Of a DNA stretch of 64,000 bases, positions 59,471-64,000 are shown in pieces. A program made the position numbers and the translations under genes. Positions within the stretch are counted from its first letter, which is position 1. Each line of letters opens with the position of its first letter. The notes beneath the pieces were generated by a model. That model was not told the DNA's origin. It saw nothing but the letters and a program-made list of their open reading frames with translations, and did not search any database. The stretch spans positions 10,616,665-10,680,664 of the forward strand of contig NC_089314.1 of NCBI RefSeq assembly GCF_036669915.1. The letters run 5' to 3'. This stretch comes from Pocillopora verrucosa. Lineage: Eukaryota > Cnidaria > Anthozoa > Scleractinia > Pocilloporidae.

Positions 59471-62440
59471 TAGCAATCATGAGCTCTCTGTACAGATGCA
59501 GCAAGGACTTGGCCACGATAGTTAACGGTATTGACAATGTGTCGCGTCGGCAAATTGATTTTGTGATTCAAAATGTTTTAAATGTTATTGTACCTCTAGG
59601 AGACAAAAATTGCCGCCATTTTGAAAATTTTACCACAATACACCGGGCACTTGCCGAGATACACCGCTGACAAGATATGTTACTTTGTAACGTGAGTAAT
59701 AGATTGGCTGAATAGAATAAGTTAATTATCCTTTCACAGTTTTACCGCAAATTTCGACGAGAGAAATTGAAATTGTGATCTTGAATCTTCCCTTTACGAA
59801 AACAAATTATGTAGTATTTTTGAAGCATATTTCGCCTGAAGAAATTGTATAGTGGTACTCAGTCTACACGCGCCATACCGGAAATTCATTCATCGTTGAG
59901 TAGTTGACGGTCGTCCACGGTCTTTTGGAGTGGAACTCTCTAGAGAAGAAATATCTGCGGTGCTTATGAATTAGGGGCGGTCTAACGAACGACTTATCGA
60001 CAAAGATATTCTGAATAGCTTTCGTGGGAGCTCTTTAATCCAGGTAAGAGAACAAGTCATTCTTATGTGAAAACTTCGATGTTGTCAACTCTGTGAAAGG
60101 AACGAAGCAAGGTGGTCTTGAGTTTCGCTCGTTATTTGTTGTCATAGCGCTGGAAAGTTCTTTAGACGTATTCAGAGTAAATTTGTATATCTGTCGAAAA
60201 GGCTGGCTTGTTCAAAATATGTCTTACGGGCCCTTTTTCAAAACCTCATCCTTCGAGAGGAAACGGTTTCCGCTGACTGCAATGTTACCGTAAATTTTAG
60301 AATTCTACTGGTACATTTGTCATTTTGACTGGGTTTTGCTTGTCTTTTGGTGATTGGAATGAACGTTTTATGATGTTAGATACCTTTTTTAACGAACAAA
60401 AATTACGCCAACTCTAAGGTTGAGTTGGCGTATTATTCTTGTTTCTCCATTTCTTCCTCGTGTACACCTGGCCAGCCAGCTAGTTAGCCACGGCGGATAT
60501 TTATAGACATCGACCTGTTTATATCAGAAGAGATTAGTTTATTTCATTCTACAGTTGATATTGATCCACGAAAGAAACCACAGCAACAGTTCTGAGTACT
60601 TGGTGAGCGCAATTAGTACATAGAACCAATACGTAAATTTTATTCTGGGCTGATAATTTATCGCCGCGGAATGTAACCAAACATGTCAAATGATTGCGGC
60701 GTGATTTGTTTCGAATCTTCCTTTTTGTCCACGAACTAATGACGTTTTGTAAGCTAAAGAATTTCATCGTCACAATTGTTTCGGGTGATAATCCGATAAT
60801 GTTATTTTTTTTCACGCAGATAAGTACTAGAGCAATTCGGAGTTAATTTTTCATGAAGTGAGCTATGTTTTGTGTACGATTACAAACCACCGTTCTTGAT
60901 TACTGAGGTTTTAGTTTTCTTTGTAATCAAATCTTTTTGTGTGTATTTTTTTAACATGAACACACTTGGGGATCGTGTCTGATTACTTGCGATCGACATT
61001 AATTTGTCTTCCCGAATCACACTTTTCGCACGACAACTTTCTGTCCTTGTTTGAAGTTTGTTTTAATAAGAACAAGGTCGACCTCTCCGTCTGTGCGAAT
61101 AGTTTTGTTTCAGGTTGTTTGCATTCTTTTCATTCGTGTAATAACCTATTTATAGTTTCTGCGTGTTGCAGGGACCACAAAGCCGTGTTGTTCAGTTACA
61201 AAAACACTACTAACGTCAATCGCATATTTGTGATCCATAAACAACCTTGTATCGTAAGTAAGAGGTTGTTTCGAAAATGGCAGCATTTCCATGGCAATTT
61301 TCCTTTGAAAAGATTAGGTTATGAACTGTATGCAAAGTCTTTTTGATTGTGCACTCAAACATTAATACTTTCGTACTACTCTTCAACCTCGCAGTAAAAT
61401 TTAACCTCTACTTGTTAATTCTGATTGGATTGTACATTAGCAATGTGCATGATAAACAAATATTTAACATTTCAAATGTCTAGAAATTCTTTTATTTTGA
61501 CTGGATCTAGCATTGCAATCAGTTGATGTTGATAATTGTTTTTTTTTTTTTAACAAATCTGTTCTCATTTGTCTTTGTCCTTTAACATCTCTAAATATGT
61601 AATGCAATTAAATACAATGACAGTAGAAAGAAGAGAAAATCACTGTTTTTTCTGCGTCTGTATTTTAAGGGCTGGTTATATGACTTTGTTGCTACTGTAT
61701 ACATTTGTAACTAGGCTCTCTAATTCACAACACAAACATGTAGAAGAAATATGTTAGGAATCAAAAATATTGATCTTTGGATCAAGGGCGCTTAACTGAT
61801 AAAAGATATTGCACTCAAAGTTTATCCATGGTAACATTGCATACCATTAACAACAGTTTTTTAAATAAAGTTGCAGAGGAAAATGGCTAAATAGCAAAAT
61901 AATCGCAACATCTTGGATAAACTTTTCACAAAGACTGTTGTGCACTAGTTAACATTATTAGCTTCAAGCCATATGATCGTTAACTCTACTGACTGATCAT
62001 TCATGGTGGCCATGCAATTTGCTACTTGATATGTTTAATTTCTTAATGGCACTGTTGGTGGTGTGGAGCACTTTGCTCCAGAGCAGAATCTCTTTAGCTC
62101 TTTGACCTCTTAAGAGTGACCAGCATCTGATTTCTCCTCACAGTATCACCCCTTAATCTGACATACTTAAGTTACAAGAATAAAGGAAATGATTGCATAC
62201 TAAAGAATTTCGTGATTTTCTTTAAGAAATTCTCCTCTTCTTTACCATAGGAAATGTATAGAGAACAGTATGGAGAATATACTTAATGATCTGGATATAA
62301 TATAGAGGTTGCTGATTTATAAAATAGCTATGGCAATACCATTTAGGTACCTGAGAGTGTAAATAACATATTTTAGACTTTTTACCCTTCTGATATCAAT
62401 GATTTGTTAAATATCGTCTCTTAGGTACAATAAGTGATCA
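59471..62440. promoter_or_regulatory. Divergent region B4GAT1-like / last gene, with possible 5' leader exon
   Basis: A likely leader exon of the rightward gene ends at 60043, where AATCCAG is followed by GTAAGAG. The matching acceptor is at 62424 (TCTCTTAG). Bases 60405-60431 form a hairpin (ACGCCAACTC, 7-base loop, GAGTTGGCGT). Bases 62093-62290 are a reversed type B short element. Start sites are inferred only. Confidence 0.4.
62093..62290 (-). repeat. TTAACCCTTT-type short element, type B, reversed, partial
   Basis: Plus strand shows TCTTAAGAGTGACCAGCATC, GATTTCTCCTCACAGTATCA, AATAAAGGAAATGATTGC and GTATAGAGAACAGTATGGAG, the reverse order of 37631-37841. Confidence 0.55.
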
Positions 62441-62525
62441 ATGAATGGTGATATTGGACGAAGAGGTGACTCCAGTCCCACTGACAGTGGAGTAGACACG
62501 CGTGAGTGGGAGGAAACACACAGAG
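62441..62525 (+). CDS. First coding exon of an unrecognised gene, rest outside window
   Basis: An acceptor TCTCTTAG at 62424 is followed by ATG at 62441 and 28 codons (MNGDIGRRGDSSPTDSGVD, then TREWEETHR) up to a donor GTGTGT at 62526, phase 1. The peptide is polar with SP and SG sites, as in a disordered N-terminus. No phase-1 acceptor with convincing coding sequence was found before 64000, so the next exon is probably outside. I do not recognise the family. Confidence 0.45.
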
Positions 62526-64000
62526 GTGTGTATTATATTGAAAATTACAACTACTGAAGATTATTGTCTTTATTCTTGTCATAATACCATCATAATCAAC
62601 GTCATCATGATAGTCAACAATCGTTTTATTCAAGAGCAACAACACTATTATCATCATTATTGTTATAAACAAAAACAACAACAGCAACATTATCATTATC
62701 TTCATCATTATTAATCATCATTGCACAAATTTTACCTTTACAAAAATAATTGATTTTAACCCTTAGCCACTTATGTCAAGATATAACAATTCTCCTCTCT
62801 AGCTGCAATGTAGCTATCCTTGTAACTTTTTATAAGATGAGATGATGCCTTATCAAGGTAACAATTCCTCTATACCTTTCTATGCCTTTACCTTTGCTGG
62901 TAGAGATCTTGCAACTTAAAAAAGGTGTTGTGGGATTTAGTGTGTTGAACGTGTTGCTAAACTTCAATAAGAATCATTGTTGAAATTTTTGAATAAGGTT
63001 AAGATTTTTCTACAAAGTTGTCTCATATCAATTTGTACATTGGAAACTTAAAGGTGTAGTTTAATTTCTTACAACTACTTAGGGTTGATACCTAGCAGTA
63101 AGAACTTGTGTTGAGAAGAATTTGACCAATTGAAAAGGCTTCCCTGCATAATAATCAGTTATATGTTTTTTTTTTTTAATCTAGAATAATTATTGAAAAT
63201 AAGTAGCATGCTTGGCTTAGGATATTTGTCATGAGTGTTTCTTTTTGGGAATTAGAATTTCAAAGGAATGGGAAAATGTAAGAGCATAATTTCCTTGGAA
63301 TGAAACAAAGTAGAGTAGAAAGGTCATAAAAAATGCTAGTCAAGGTTATTTCATGTATCATATGAACAGTTTACTGAGGAACATTGAAAAATGAACTTTG
63401 CAAATTATTAGGCATTAACAAATATGATGGAAAATTTTAGTAAATATTTGTGGACACCTGCTGTTGCCAAATGTATTGAGCAACTTTATAGTTATGGGAA
63501 AAAACCTTCCTTGCTCCAAAGGTAATTAATTTTTGCTTGTCACTTAAGTTTAAGTGGATAAGCACTGTTCTGAACTTTGGTTTTCTGGTATGTTCTGTCC
63601 ATTTTAAGATATAATCTATGCATTGATTGCACTTTCCTTGCTGGATTCTTTGCAATTTTTCTTTTCATGCTTTGGAGAAAAGTGACAAAAAGCCTTTGTT
63701 TCTTATGACAATTAAACTACTGAAGCGATGAGTATTCTTTTAAGGAAAGTCAATTAAATCATGGTAGTCTATGTGGATGGAACTCACATGCAAAAGTTCT
63801 TTGGCTTTTGACCATAAGTATGGGGACATTTTTGTCCCAAACTTTTCTGCTAATCACTGCCAATTAGGTATATTTTGAAGTATTGAAATTACACCTTCTC
63901 TGTAGCTGTTTATAGGGTGTATTGTAGCTTTGAATTATATGGTTAAAGCTATCAGCATAATTGTGGTTGAGTTAAGTAAATTGTGGTCAGGTTTTTTCAA
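62526..64000 (+). other. Probable first intron of the last gene
   Basis: AT-rich. It contains a CAA/ATC-rich low-complexity patch at about 62580-62720 and the start of a type A short element near 62756 (TTTAACCCTTAGCCACTTAT). No coding exon seen. Confidence 0.4.

Noticed and set aside
59193..59525. Plus-strand open frame of 110 codons
   Set aside because: Antisense to B4GAT1-like exon 1, whose sense strand gives a clear membrane anchor and splice donor.
62421..62714. Open frames on both strands in the CAA/ATC patch
   Set aside because: Low-complexity trinucleotide repeat; translation is meaningless.
1..64000. CRISPR arrays, operons, ribosome binding sites, prophage
   Set aside because: Spliced eukaryotic genes throughout; no such bacterial features are present.

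Overview
The window is AT-rich, intron-dense animal nuclear DNA. Short exons (roughly 15-740 bp) with GT/AG borders are separated by introns full of small dispersed repeats. The gene set (a cilia assembly factor, a complex I subunit, a SIX-like homeobox gene, a nucleoporin, SNARE and O-mannosyl-glycan genes) is typical of a metazoan. Gene structure and repeat style suggest a cnidarian, most likely a coral or sea anemone; this assignment is by pattern recognition and was not tested by search.

Layout from left to right: DNAAF3 (minus, 3' end off the left edge), NDUFV3-like (plus, head-to-head with DNAAF3), a SIX/ANHX-like homeobox gene (minus), NUP62 (plus), PPP1R2 (plus), GCAT (minus), BET1 (plus, head-to-head with GCAT), an unrecognised 15-exon gene of about 481 residues (plus), B4GAT1-like glycosyltransferase (minus) and the first coding exon of an unrecognised gene (plus, running off the right edge). 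I rebuilt the exons by hand from splice sites and reading phase. Eight of the ten models close in frame from ATG to stop; DNAAF3 and the last gene are cut by the window.

These are mostly housekeeping genes with unrelated roles: axonemal dynein assembly, mitochondrial respiration, nuclear pore transport, PP1 regulation, threonine catabolism, ER-Golgi fusion and dystroglycan-type glycosylation. They do not form a cluster or pathway. Four divergent pairs may share promoters: DNAAF3/NDUFV3, homeobox/NUP62, GCAT/BET1 and B4GAT1/last gene.

The least explained DNA is in the repeats. A tRNA-like element occurs once as an exact head-to-tail dimer (2 x 245 bp, 13-bp target duplication) and once as a 119-bp perfect palindrome, also with a 13-bp target duplication. 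A hammerhead-ribozyme-like motif lies next to the dimer. A short element family bounded by TTAACCCTTT is scattered across the window. A 463-bp element with 13-bp inverted ends sits in B4GAT1 intron 1, and a decayed LINE reverse transcriptase lies near 52 kb.
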